Assembly: GCA_015499995.1 (NCBI GenBank)
Contig: JADNRV010000349.1
Location: 1-49,077 of the forward strand
Direction of reading: 5' to 3'
Length of the DNA: 49,077 nt
From: Flammula alnicola
Taxonomy: Eukaryota; Basidiomycota; Agaricomycetes; Agaricales; Strophariaceae
Positions 12,052 to 21,688 of the stretch are shown in pieces. The position numbers were made by a program, and so were the translations under genes. Below the pieces are notes generated by a model. That model searched no databases. It saw nothing but the letters and a program-made list of their open reading frames with translations, and had not been told where the DNA came from. How positions within the stretch are numbered: the stretch's first letter is position 1; each line of letters opens with the position of its first letter.

Positions 12052-12225
12052 TGTTGCGCGCAGTTGGAAAGCAACGGGAGGCGGGCGTGCACTGCGTGTA
12101 CACGAGGTGCCGGTGAGGCCAAGCTTGAGGCCTTGAGGCCCAATGTGAGGCAACTTGACTCGCGATTTCTTACATATGTAACACGTGTCAAACGCGTCGA
12201 GTCACCGATGGACTCTTTGTGAATC
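12052..12225. promoter_or_regulatory. Promoter side of the F-box gene, next to the transposon insertion
   Basis: This short stretch separates the F-box start from the left target-site duplication. Before insertion it was joined to the sequence at 30574. The ancestral divergent promoter region between the F-box gene and the nuclease-helicase gene was therefore only about 270 bp long and is now split by 18.3 kb. No clear core element is visible on the minus strand. Confidence 0.35.
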
Positions 12226-12233
12226 AGAACCTC
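12226..12233. repeat. Left target-site duplication, AGAACCTC
   Basis: AGAACCTC is repeated exactly at 30566-30573, the far end of the tandem pair. Eight bp is the duplication length of several DDE superfamilies (for example hAT and Zisupton). The preceding TC also matches the element's last bases, so a 10-bp identity exists, but 8 bp gives symmetric termini. Confidence 0.75.
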
Positions 12234-12256
12234 GGCAGCTTCGCCATACCCAGGGA
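12234..12256 (+). repeat. Left imperfect terminal inverted repeat, copy 1
   Basis: This 23-bp end begins GG and closes with CCCAGGGA (core CCCAGGG at 12249-12255, 15 bp from the tip). Its partner is the inverse of 21374-21396, whose CCCTGGG core at 21375-21381 is also 15 bp from its tip. About 16 of 23 positions agree. The match continues inward on the left as ATATC, which is shared with a subterminal motif at 21333-21344. Confidence 0.6.
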
Positions 12257-12519
12257 TATCCAAAACGGGCGACGCGACCGATTACGACCGAAGCGACCAA
12301 TGTTGACCGATTTTCACCGAACGACCCGGCACGTGCACAACCCCCACATGACATTGATATGACGCATGCGCGTTACCTCCTAATCTAATCTAAGACACCC
12401 CACCTCAGATGCTTGTGCCCGCTTAGCCCTCCTCTGCACTCGACGACGCTCTCGACGACGACGCTAATGTCCCAGCTGCCCGTCCTTCACAACTGAATTA
12501 ACCAAGAAGCTAAAACGCT

Positions 12520-14366
12520 ATGGGAATACATTCGCTCTGGACGGTAAGCCCCGAAACCGAAATTCTTTGGCCATTTGAACACTTCTGATTGTGTCTTCAA
12601 TTAGGTCCTTGATCGCGTCAAAACGAGCAAGTCTTTGCTCACACTCGCAGCGGAGCATCGTTTAAGCGCCAAATCTGAAGGAATAGAGGGAAGGAATGCA
12701 ACGCTAATATTAGGGGTGGATATGGGGTACGTACAAGCATTTCCTCACTCCTGATTGCCGAGCTGATAGGCATTCATGCACGTAGAACATGCATGGCCCA
12801 ATGCAATGCCGGTGCACTAGCCGCTGGTGTGAACCATCAGTGGGCCGGTGCCGGGCTCTATATCTTCTTCAAGATGTTGACTGAATATATCAAGGCACCG
12901 GTCTCGCTTATCTTCGTACTCGATGGCTCGGCGCGACCTCCCTTCAAACGCGGCCATGAGGTTCGACGCCAGCCGATATGGTGGATGAGTCTCGCAATTG
13001 AGTTAGTCGAGATCTTCGGCTACTGCACACACCCTGTAAGTACGTCATGTACTCGCCGTTTTATTCAAGGCTCAAAGGCTCTTGTCAAGGCACCTGGCGA
13101 AGCTGAGGCTGAGCTCGCGAAGCTTAACTGCAAAGGATACATCCACGGCGTTATCACAAGTGATAGCGATGCTGTTCTATTCGGGACGCGATTGCTCCTT
13201 CGAAGGTAATGTACTTCGTGTTTTTTGAGATCTCACTCATCTCTCTCCTGCAGCATTCCAAAGAAAGAGCGAGAATATCCGGACCAGTACATTATCTATG
13301 CAGCAGGTGCGATGCCGTTAACGCAAGGAGGCATCATTCTTTTCGCCCTCCTCTGCGGCGGGGATTACAGCGATGGGATAGAAGGGTGCGGCCCCACGAC
13401 TGCATCTGCACTTGCTCGCTGTGGATTTGGAGACCAGCTCCTTGCTGCTTTCCGTCGCCTTCATGGAGATGACTTTGATCATTTTCTTATCCAATGGCGC
13501 TGTGCTATCCGAGCAGAGTTATTGACTAATTCTCGGAAGTTTCTCAGCAGGTGCCAGCCAAATCTCGCAGCAGCCATTTCGGGGGCATTTCCAGATCGCC
13601 GCATCCTCGATCTCTACGTCAATCCCGTCACATCATGGTCGCCAGGTCCACCTAATCTTAGCCAATGGCAATTTAAACAGCCGTCGATTCCCGCGATCAC
13701 TCGGTTCTGCACTCAGCACTTTCATTGGCAGAATCCGCAAATAATCAAGCAGAAATTCAAGGCAACTCTTTGGCAGGGTATTTTCTTACAGATGCTGTAT
13801 TCGGTAAGCTCTTTCTCTTTCGCATCTTTGTTAGTGCGAAAATACTAAGCTCTGAATAGCCTTTAGTCAGATATATCCCCGAGCGCCAGCAGCTTCAGCT
13901 GCCTGATTCAATACATGCCGAAGTGCTTACTGCATCACACCAGGTCCGTCGAGGCCAATTCGCACGTGCGTACGGAACCGAGCCGCAACCCAAGTTGGTA
14001 GTATCGACGGCGAACTTTGTCGACTCGATGGGACCTGGTTTTGCTGGAAATAGCTCAATCGACCAGGTCACGGTTTGGCCATCTCCATCTCTCCCTTCTC
14101 AATCGTTTTACCGGGAGCTCAAAAGCCGCCGTAAAGGTTCTCAAACAAAAAAGGTATATCTCCTTTGAATGCTGTGCGGTATATCTATCACTCATGCTAA
14201 GCCTGAACGTACTTAGGATGGACAGACACATGGGGTGGAAAATAGCACGCTGACCCTGCAAGCCCACCCCCATCCCTACGCCGATGCAACCGCTGTTGAT
14301 GGTGAAAATAATAAATGGGTTCAGACTGGAGAAAATAGCTGGTTCATTGACCTTACCTCTGACTGA
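12520..14366 (+). CDS. XPG/FEN1/GEN1-like structure-specific nuclease (transposon copy 1)
   Basis: Predicted metal-dependent 5' flap or Holliday-junction nuclease of the XPG/Rad2 superfamily. The ATG at 12520 opens with MGIHSLWTVL, the family N-terminus. Every canonical acidic ligand group is visible: LGVDMG (Asp codon 12719), FVLDGSARPPFKR (12922), APGEAEAELA (Glu 13099 and 13105), TSDSDAVLFGT (Asp 13162 and 13168) and LCGGDYSDGIEGCGPTTA (Asp 13363). The last leads into a helix-two-turn-helix DNA-binding motif. The GEAEAELA and GGDYSDGIEGCG wording is closest to GEN1/Yen1-type resolvases. Several short introns interrupt it; the last joins SQTKK to DGQTHGVENS, and the protein ends WFIDLTSD, TGA at 14364. 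Role inferred: processing branched or flap DNA during transposition, or a host-derived cargo. It may also assist excision or tandem formation; neither is shown. Confidence 0.85.
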
Positions 14367-14373
14367 ATATATA

Positions 14374-14412
14374 TATGCCCTTAATGTATGCCCTTAATGT
14401 ATGCCCTTAATG
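14374..14412 (+). repeat. Three tandem 13-bp repeats TATGCCCTTAATG, copy 1
   Basis: Units at 14374, 14387 and 14400 are identical and lie just after the nuclease stop codon. The core GCCCTTAAT recurs just after the transposase stop codon (about 21120), with a variant GCCCTTACTTTTACG behind it. Being placed at both 3' ends suggests a shared 3'-processing or protein-binding role; this is inference. Confidence 0.6.
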
Positions 14413-14493
14413 TATGTTAGAATTTGAATGCAACGTATATGAATGTAATGTATTTTTACAGTGACTTGATTGACTTGATAGGTAGAGGTAGTA

Positions 14494-16099
14494 TTACTGA
14501 AACAAAGGAACCACTGGACATTTCCCAGTCTTTAAGTCCTGAACAGTAGATAACAGACCTAAAGACATCTTCCACATGCGGTCTTTCAGTGCTTGACTTG
14601 TTTCATACCGCTCCTTGTCAGCTTCACGCAATGCCCTGTCAGTGCGAAATCCATTATCCACGTAGCGAAAGACACTGCCGGCACAGTATTGCGTAATTGA
14701 GACCCTGACATCGCCGTCAACAACTGGAATGTTTGAGTGAGTGATTGTGGCGGATGGAATAAAAATGGTGTATCCATGGGGAAATTCAATAATGAGCTTC
14801 AGCTCCCAGAGGACAAGGTGCCCTCCTAATGTGTGATCGAAGTCTCCGAGCGCTGTAATTGCGCACCACCCAAACGGACAGTTTTGGGTATCGCGATGCT
14901 TGTAGCAGCATACGTTTCGAAAGTTGCACGCAGTTGTAGGAAATATAGTCTTCGGAGTTGTGCGCCTGAGTTCTGGGTCGTGAGCCAGAAGCTGCTCGAC
15001 TCGGGATTTCTGATACCTATAGACGCCTGGGTTCCAGAATTCGAAGGCCGCTAAACAAGCTTACAGTCAATTTTGAAATATGCTGAAGGGTTCAAGGCTT
15101 AGGCGTACCATTTTGAAATGCAGAAACCCTTCTGAACCCAGGGCAGCCGGAGATGCGACGGATCTTCTCTTCGTGGTGGCTGTTTTCAAGATTAATTGGG
15201 TGCTTAAATCCGTTTGGGAGCGTAAAGCCGAAGTTGACAGCAGGAAAGCTCCCGCGTTTATGATTCAACTCGCCTTTCGAAAATGTATTCGGGTTTGATT
15301 CCTCGATGATGATTCTGAAGAGGTCCTTGGCTTCTTCATCATAGGTAGTATCTTGGGGGGCACCAGCAATATGGGCAACGATAAGCCCGTTACGATCGAC
15401 AATAGGCTGAGGCTCTTTAGACGGAACTCTAGAAAGCAGGCTCAGCCAGCACATCATAGGCAATATAGGCTAAATAACGTACCCATCCGTACCGCATGCA
15501 ATATATTGAAACCCATCATCGACTAACGCTTTGATCTCAGGAATTTCTCTGGGGTTCTGAGGGACGGGCTTGTTGAGAGCCGTGCGAGCTCCACTTGCAA
15601 CCGGCAGCTTGGCGGTGTCAAGCGTTGTCTGCACAATTTCCGCACTGCTGAGGCATTTTCGCGTGGTCTGCGCTGACGAACGATATCCATCGCCTAGTAT
15701 TTGTTTGTTACGCGCATTGCACCGTTTCTTGTGCTGGCGTGATTGCTGGCGTGATGGGTTCGATGGCGAGTTATCGGCGGCATCGAGAGCTGGCGTTGGG
15801 TCATCGAATCTTGCTTTTTTAACCGGCCGTGCGTCTTTCATCGCGGACGTTATGAGCTTAGCGCCTATTATAAAACGCCGTTCTGTGAGCATAACGTTGG
15901 ATCTAAAGAAAGCAGCAGCCCGCGGCTTACCGGGCAAATTCTCATCGCATTCATCCTCTCTATCGATTGCTGCACGAAGAAGAGCAGCAAAGTCGGCATC
16001 TCCTGAGGCAATTACAGGGCAGACATCCAGGGGCGAGTTGGGCGATGCATCTGCGCGCGCAGGAGCCTTCATCGAGGCGGGTTTCAGCGCTAGAAGCAT
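14494..16099 (-). CDS. TET/JBP-type 2-oxoglutarate/Fe(II) dioxygenase (transposon copy 1)
   Basis: Predicted nucleic-acid base dioxygenase of the TET/JBP family, which oxidises 5-methylcytosine or thymine methyl groups using Fe(II) and 2-oxoglutarate. The N-terminal exon (start 16099, MLLALKPASMKAPA; alternative Met a few codons on) is basic and low in complexity. DDGFQYIACGTDGYVI follows, then after introns PAVNFGFTLPNG and RRISGCPGFRRVSAF, and AAFEFWNPGVYRY. The catalytic core holds CCYKHRDTQ (HxD, codons 14890-14898), CPFGWCAITALGDFD, GGHLVLWELKLIIEFPHG and IPSATITHSNIPV (distal His, 14737-14739), then GDVRVSITQY (Arg, 14704-14706). The iron ligands H, D, H and the 2-oxoglutarate Arg are therefore present. 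The frame ends CPVVPLFQ at 14494. Such genes are known to be expanded with transposons in basidiomycetes. Role inferred: rewriting DNA methylation over the element. Exon limits in the middle are approximate. Confidence 0.85.
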
Positions 16100-16663
16100 G
16101 TGGCATGTGTGAGTAAACTTGCAGCCAATGAAAAACGGACTGAGAGCCCAGGCATGAGCTCAATCAGTCCGTGGAGAGCAGACGTACAATGCATTGGGAC
16201 ACGACGTGTGCCGTAACGTGTGCTGTACCTTTGGCCTTTGGCACTGCGGCGTTCCCTAGAAGCAAATCGGTAAGCAAATCGGTTCACCTGGGAGATTGGG
16301 AGATATTAGTGAGCCTGCGAGAACGTACCTTGCAGCAGAGCAGAGACTGCGATGAAGGACGCGGTGTTTTAAAACTGAGAAAGAGCCAACAAATTTCAAG
16401 GTGGGAACATCAATGATCGATAGCCGCCGAAGTTGACCTTCTCGTGGACCTAACCTTAACCTAGGGTTTTCGGTCAGCGCTTACCCAAGGCACGCTGCAT
16501 ACTGTACGCTGAACTTAACTCTGGCCATTGCACATTCACGCTGCTTGTCTCAACGCTCTCAAAGGCAGCGCCTATATTCGCGACTTACGATGGATATATG
16601 GCGACCGGCTACCACAATGATCGACATCGCCAAGATGATCTATGATATCATGACCCTGTCAAC
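16100..16663. promoter_or_regulatory. Divergent promoter region between dioxygenase and transposase, copy 1
   Basis: About 560 bp separate the starts of the two divergent genes. It contains a short direct repeat (GCAAATCGGTAAGCAAATCGG near 16262) and a stretch TAACCTTAACCTAGGG near 16450. The repeat could be a regulator site; no assignment is possible from sequence. Confidence 0.35.
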
Positions 16664-19600
16664 ATGGCCCTGAGCTATGTACTTACGCCTTTACAGTACT
16701 ACATACTGGCCTGCTCGGCATTCAAATCTTCAAGGTAAGCACCGATCTACCTGATCAGATCTTTCTGTCCCTGAAAGCATTGTAGGAACTCGACGATCAG
16801 GGTCGTGCACCCTGGCCGGATAATGCTATTCAGTCATTTGGTTCCGCTATTGCAATTAGCCAAAAAAGACAACACTGGAGTCTTGAAACCAACCTCCTCG
16901 AAATCGACGCCGTTCTACAGCAAAATACCTACTATGGCACTCAGCACAGACGTCTTCGAGCCCAGAACAATACGCGGGATCCTCAAAGGTTTAGAAAAGT
17001 CTGCGACGGCGAAAGAACAGTTCGAGATAGCCTGGAAGGCAAATGTGCGTCATATATTGTATTCTAACTAGACATGTTCGCTAAATTTTACCGCATAACC
17101 CTAGGTAAATAAGCGCGTGAATTCATGGACGAATCACAAGGATAACTGCACACCAGCGGAGCAGCTAGAGTGGGAGGCAGAGGTCGTGGAATACGTGGAC
17201 TACCTTCATTCAAAGCTCGCTGTGCATGGAAATGCTAGCGCCAGTGCGAAGGAGATACCGCGAATAATTGACAAGAGTATTCCACTTCTAGGACCGCGGT
17301 TCGCCCCGCCAACTTTCCTCCATTATATGCGACGAGACGCGACGCCAGCCATAAGGCCTGAGCACGCGTACATTGCTGCGCTCACCGTTGTACATCCAGT
17401 GTTTTATCCGACAATACTTACGCAGTGTCCGCAATGCAGCACCTCATTTGGAATTCGATGGGATGGGTGGAACGGCACCGGCGCTCGCAATGTCTACGGT
17501 ATTCGTATGAATGAAAGGGCAATAGGCTACCAGCTGCGATGCAAAGATTGCAAGGCAAATGACAGCCCTGGAGGCTACTGTTTCGTCGCAACGAATCACG
17601 TATTTTGGGATAAGTGGGAGCATTGGAAAATACCAAGTAAGTGCCTTTTATCGATCGCAGCTTCGGAATAGTTGATCTCAGAGTCGCTGCTGTGCTTAGG
17701 AAATATTCCGTACTTTCTCAAACGGGCAGCTGTAACGCATGAACTCTTCGACTTGATCGTAGAGCTTCGCCCATCCTCTACATCTGCTGGCCTAGCAGAA
17801 AATCTGAAACGTGAGTCGCAAATGTCTCGTCCAACAAACTTATCTCTAACTCGATGTCAGAGCTTCATCTACTTGAATATAGGCAAAGAATGCTCGAATA
17901 CCTCTCGTACTTCAAATCTGCAAGACCGAGCCTTTTCAAACGAAATAACCTCCAGAAATTTTCGTCGCCTACGGATGAAAAGGGCTACAACGACTGCTTT
18001 CTGACGAATGACTTGGTCACCGATCTATATCTGGACTTTATCGCAAGGGTTCGACAATCGGAATCGGTCGAATATTCCAAAACTAGAACTGGTGAGAATA
18101 AATCCACCTTTTCATTAGCTGTTCTTATAGCTGATTTGCTTTATTCCACCAGCAAAATCCATCTCTTTAGACAACACCTTCAAATCAGCGGGAAAGGCCA
18201 CCATAATCGATAAAGATGGGTACCGTCAAAACCCATTGAAAGGGGGGATTCTAAGTGCGATTAACGAAGAGGGCGAAGGCCTTTCATGGGTAGGTCAAGC
18301 CGATTATTCAACCTGAATATATGTATCTGACTTATCTGCTTCTAGCGATTCTGCGTGAGCCCTTCACCGGCAGAAACACGAGAGCTGTTACAGGGTATTG
18401 CTAAACGACATGATGCCATGGGTATTCCCAAACCATTAGCCGTTATCGTTGACAATTGCTGTCAAGTGCGACGATATGTTCGCGAGGGCCTTGGAGATGA
18501 AACGGCAATTGTACTTGATGTCTATCATTTTATTATGCGGTGCGTTACATTCACGGTCTCGATGAATATCAGGCTGATTGGCCTGTACTCTTAGATATGG
18601 CGCTGCGATTTATGGAGGCACTAAAAATGCACATCGTCGAGAAGTGCTTTTGGACATACGGAATGCCATCATCAAAAGCCCTGCAAAGCCAAACCAGCCT
18701 GCGACCTATTGGGAACAATCACAGCAGGAAACCAGAATAGTTGAAGCGTATGATAAATGGGTACAACGTGGCGGGGTTTGGTCGGCTGCTGCATCGAAGG
18801 TACATCCCCTTTCTATTTACTATTCGACGGTTATTGGTCAAACTAATTTAATCTAACCATGATAGGTCCATGCTGATCAGCTCAATCACGTTCGAAAAGG
18901 ATGTTTAGCACGCCCTCGTGAAGATATTGCGATGGACGGCAGCCGTATTGAAGGATCCCACAAAGGTTGGAACTCGATTCAGCGAGCACAACCCAGCGGT
19001 ATCGAGATTTATACTGGCCTCGGACACGACTTTTTCCTTCGACGAAACATACGCATTGCCTCATCCCGTATCGAAAATCAACGCCCTGTTAATTTCCACC
19101 AATTCGTTGCATCAACATACGCCTCACACCACATCCAGCTCATTAACTACACTGCGCAGTTATTCAATTCATTATATGAAAAGGAGCCGCCTGCGTTAAA
19201 GCGCAAACTTGATGCTTATCCAACTCTCCCGCAAGTCCAAGTCACCGAGGTGATTGGATTAGTGGAATCCGCTCATTCGATAACATTTGGAGGGTTTGTG
19301 GAGATGAAGGCGGAAGCATCTGATTCAGACGCTGGGTTAATTGACGATATCGATGCTCAAGTCGCCGAAACAGACCAAACTCGATTTATCTGCTCGCTTG
19401 AGGTTGACGAGCATCTTTTCTCGGTAAGGATGGCGCAGAGTTCTCTGAATATTCAGGCCTCAGGTTTGTTACTTTATTTGCCATTCAAATTGTCCCTGCC
19501 TAATATTGCCGTCTTTACTATGCTGTCCTCAGGTTTAAATATATCAAACACATCGTCGTTTAACGCTCCAACTGCCATCGCCTCCGTGTCTACTGGGATG

Positions 19601-21107
19601 CCATCCCAAAAGAGAAAGGATCGCGCAACACTGGATATCGCTGATACTAACCCAAATCCGAGTCTCAGCGTAGACGCTATACCGCCCGACTCAAAGCGCA
19701 GACGCTTCACTGGGGCGCTTAGTCCAAGTGCGCTTGCATTAGGCCTTTCTAGCTCTCCACCTCCAGAATATGAGGTCCTCGATGAAACGCCAGAACCACA
19801 GGTGAGCATCTGAACACCAAATCTCAAGAATGGATTCTAACTCTTAAGTTTTAGGACTTTGCAGCAGACTGCACGGCTCTTCTTGATTGCGAGCCAATAA
19901 ATTCCGTTGTACCAAGTGACATAGCCCTTCCAGGTACATCCTCGAGTACGGGCGGCGATGTGCATGCTCTGTTCAGATTTCAAACAACACTCGATAAATC
20001 GTTTTCAAGGCCTCGCACCCCTGGGCCTGCGTCATCGACATCTGGCTCTCAAGCAGCTGTTACCCAGCAGGCTTTGCCACCACGACACTTGCTAGAAATG
20101 CTCCGGCGACCGCTGCCGCTTCCTTCAGCGTTGCGCACCAAAGGCCTTACGCGATCTCAACTACTATTCTCGGTCGGAACTTCCATCGATCCTCGAGCTC
20201 TTCAAATCACTGGCGATGATGAGTTTTACCTGTTTATGGATATGCGCGCCGAATTCCAATGGATCTCATTTGGAATGACAGCTTCAAAGTGGGCATCTGC
20301 TGCCAAGATCTTTAACGACCGACTTGAGGTGGTTGGAAAGAAGAAAAACATCGAAATCATCAAGAAGAATCCTCGAGCGTTGGTCGATAAGCTTAATGTG
20401 ATTGAGCCTAAGATCTCCGATAGGATTCTTAAAGGAAACTATCACTGTACGTGAAATTCTCTTTTCAAATGGGCACTACATTGGAATTGATATTACTTTA
20501 TTTCTTAGCCAAAAAAAGCAACACGGACACATTCTGGACGAAGCACTGTGCGGCAGTCCCAGCCCTGATCAAGACAGAGACACTGAGCGCTGACGGGCTT
20601 TCTCCGAAGAAAGTAAGCTGTCTATATTTGTCTGATCAAGTTCGCAGAGTATCTCATATTTCTTTATTATAGCGGAAGGGTGCTGTGTGTACCCGTTGCA
20701 AGGCAATCATGTACACTGGAAACAAGAACCTGAACCATCGCAAAGGAGTTTGCGCAGATGGTGTTGCGCAAAAACCAAGACCTGGGTCCGAGTCAGATTT
20801 GCTACCTGAATGGCCCCAACCTCAGGGCGTATTCAGCGCAGGGAAATCGTTCAATCCAGCGAAGTTTCTTTCCACTGTTCGGGATCTCTACGAAAAGGTC
20901 GTGGATCACCACGCACAGAGCCCAAATACCGCGGTCGAGTATACGCTGGAAGACGAAGCATTCTCGCGAATGATCGCATCCCGTACAACGTCTATCGGCG
21001 ACCACACATACTTCCTTCTCTACGACCTTGAATTCACCGGCAGCTCATGTGAATCGCTAATTTCCGAGCGTGAAGGGCGCCGTTATCTTCGCATAGATTG
21101 TTTGTAG
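16664..21107 (+). CDS. Large DDE-type transposase with zinc-binding clusters (transposon copy 1)
   Basis: Predicted transposase of roughly a thousand residues in about ten exons. A first zinc-binding unit CPQC...CKDC (codons 17426-17437 and 17540-17551) follows VVHPVFYPTILTQ. An RNase H-like catalytic core follows. Its candidate metal ligands are Asp in ISLDNTFKSAGKATIID (18170), Asp in LAVIVDNCCQVRRYV (18451) and Glu in DGSRIEGSHKGWNSIQ (18950). Between them sits VLDVYHFIMRYGAAIYGG. A Ser/Pro-rich linker with a KRRRF-type basic patch, probably a nuclear localisation signal, leads to a C-terminal region with a second zinc cluster CTRC...HRKGVC (about 20690-20756). It ends RYLRIDCL, TAG at 21105. 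The start is uncertain: ATGs at 16664, 16823 and 16934 share the frame that splices into ANVNKRVNSW. I do not recognise a named superfamily; KDZ and hAT signatures are not evident. Confidence 0.75.
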
Positions 21108-21396
21108 CCATTGGCTATTTTGCCCTTAATTTTACGCTATTTGCCCTTACTTTTACGGCTCCAACTGCAGCTATTTGATAGCTAAATACAAATATATATA
21201 ACTTATGTCGACTCATCTCATCCTATCGAGTATCTAAAAGCCTTTGCATTACCATCGGCAACTCGACTAAGTGTTGTGTGCCACTTGGCCCAGAATAGAA
21301 ATCCCTGGGTGCTATTTTTGGAAAAGTTGGAGATATCCCTGGGTTCCAAAACGCACCACAATCGTTCTAGACCTCCCTGGGAATGACCAATTTTTC
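21108..21396 (+). repeat. Right subterminal region and terminal repeat with CCCTGGG motifs, copy 1
   Basis: CCCTGGG occurs three times in about 80 bp, at 21303, 21337 and 21375. The second copy reads GATATCCCTGGGT and is the inverse of the left-end ACCCAGGGATATC. The third lies 15 bp from the right tip, mirroring the left tip. Clustered short motifs near ends are typical transposase-binding sites. GCCCTTAAT-type motifs lie just after the transposase stop codon. Confidence 0.55.
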
Positions 21397-21402
21397 AACC
21401 TC
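21397..21402. repeat. Six-bp spacer AACCTC between the two transposon copies
   Basis: This spacer equals the last six bases of the outer 8-bp duplication AGAACCTC. It looks like the same host target bases with two lost (AG), so the two copies share one insertion site instead of being two independent full insertions. Confidence 0.7.
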
Positions 21403-21688
21403 GGCAGCTTCGCCATACCCAGGGATATCCAAAACGGGCGACGCGACCGATTACGACCGAAGCGACCAATGTTGACCGATTTTCACCGAACGACCCGGCA
21501 CGTGCACAACCCCCACATGACATTGATATGACGCATGCGCGTTACCTCCTAATCTAATCTAAGACACCCCACCTCAGATGCTTGTGCCCGCTTAGCCCTC
21601 CTCTGCACTCGACGACGCTCTCGACGACGACGCTAATGTCCCAGCTGCCCGTCCTTCACAACTGAATTAACCAAGAAGCTAAAACGCT

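Larger units (their letters stand above)
12234..21396 (+). mobile_element. DNA transposon copy 1, 9,163 bp, with nuclease, TET/JBP and transposase genes
   Basis: The period between identical sequences is exactly 9,169 bp (9,163-bp element plus 6-bp spacer), and identity holds from 12228 to 30566. The element starts GGCAGCTTCGCC and ends CCAATTTTTC. Inverting the last 23 bp and aligning with the first 23 bp gives about 16 matches, including CCCAGGGA at the inner edge of both. I take these as imperfect terminal inverted repeats. Gene order is XPG-like nuclease (+), TET/JBP dioxygenase (-), DDE transposase (+), filling nearly all the element. All frames look intact in my reading, so it may be autonomous. 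I cannot assign it to a named superfamily. The TET/JBP cargo recalls the KDZ transposons of basidiomycetes, but the transposase lacks KDZ signatures that I would expect. Confidence 0.9.

Noticed and set aside
13209..13472. Open frames overlapping the nuclease in another frame
   Set aside because: The XPG motifs lie in the other frame; these are shadows.
15570..16112. Plus-strand 180-codon open frame opposite the dioxygenase gene
   Set aside because: It is antisense to a strand with clear family motifs downstream, and its own sequence is low-complexity Ser/Ala/Arg text without a domain.
16440..16470. Telomere-like sequence (TAACCTTAACCTAGGG)
   Set aside because: Only two imperfect units, inside the transposon and repeated identically in copy 2 at about 25620; not a telomeric tract.
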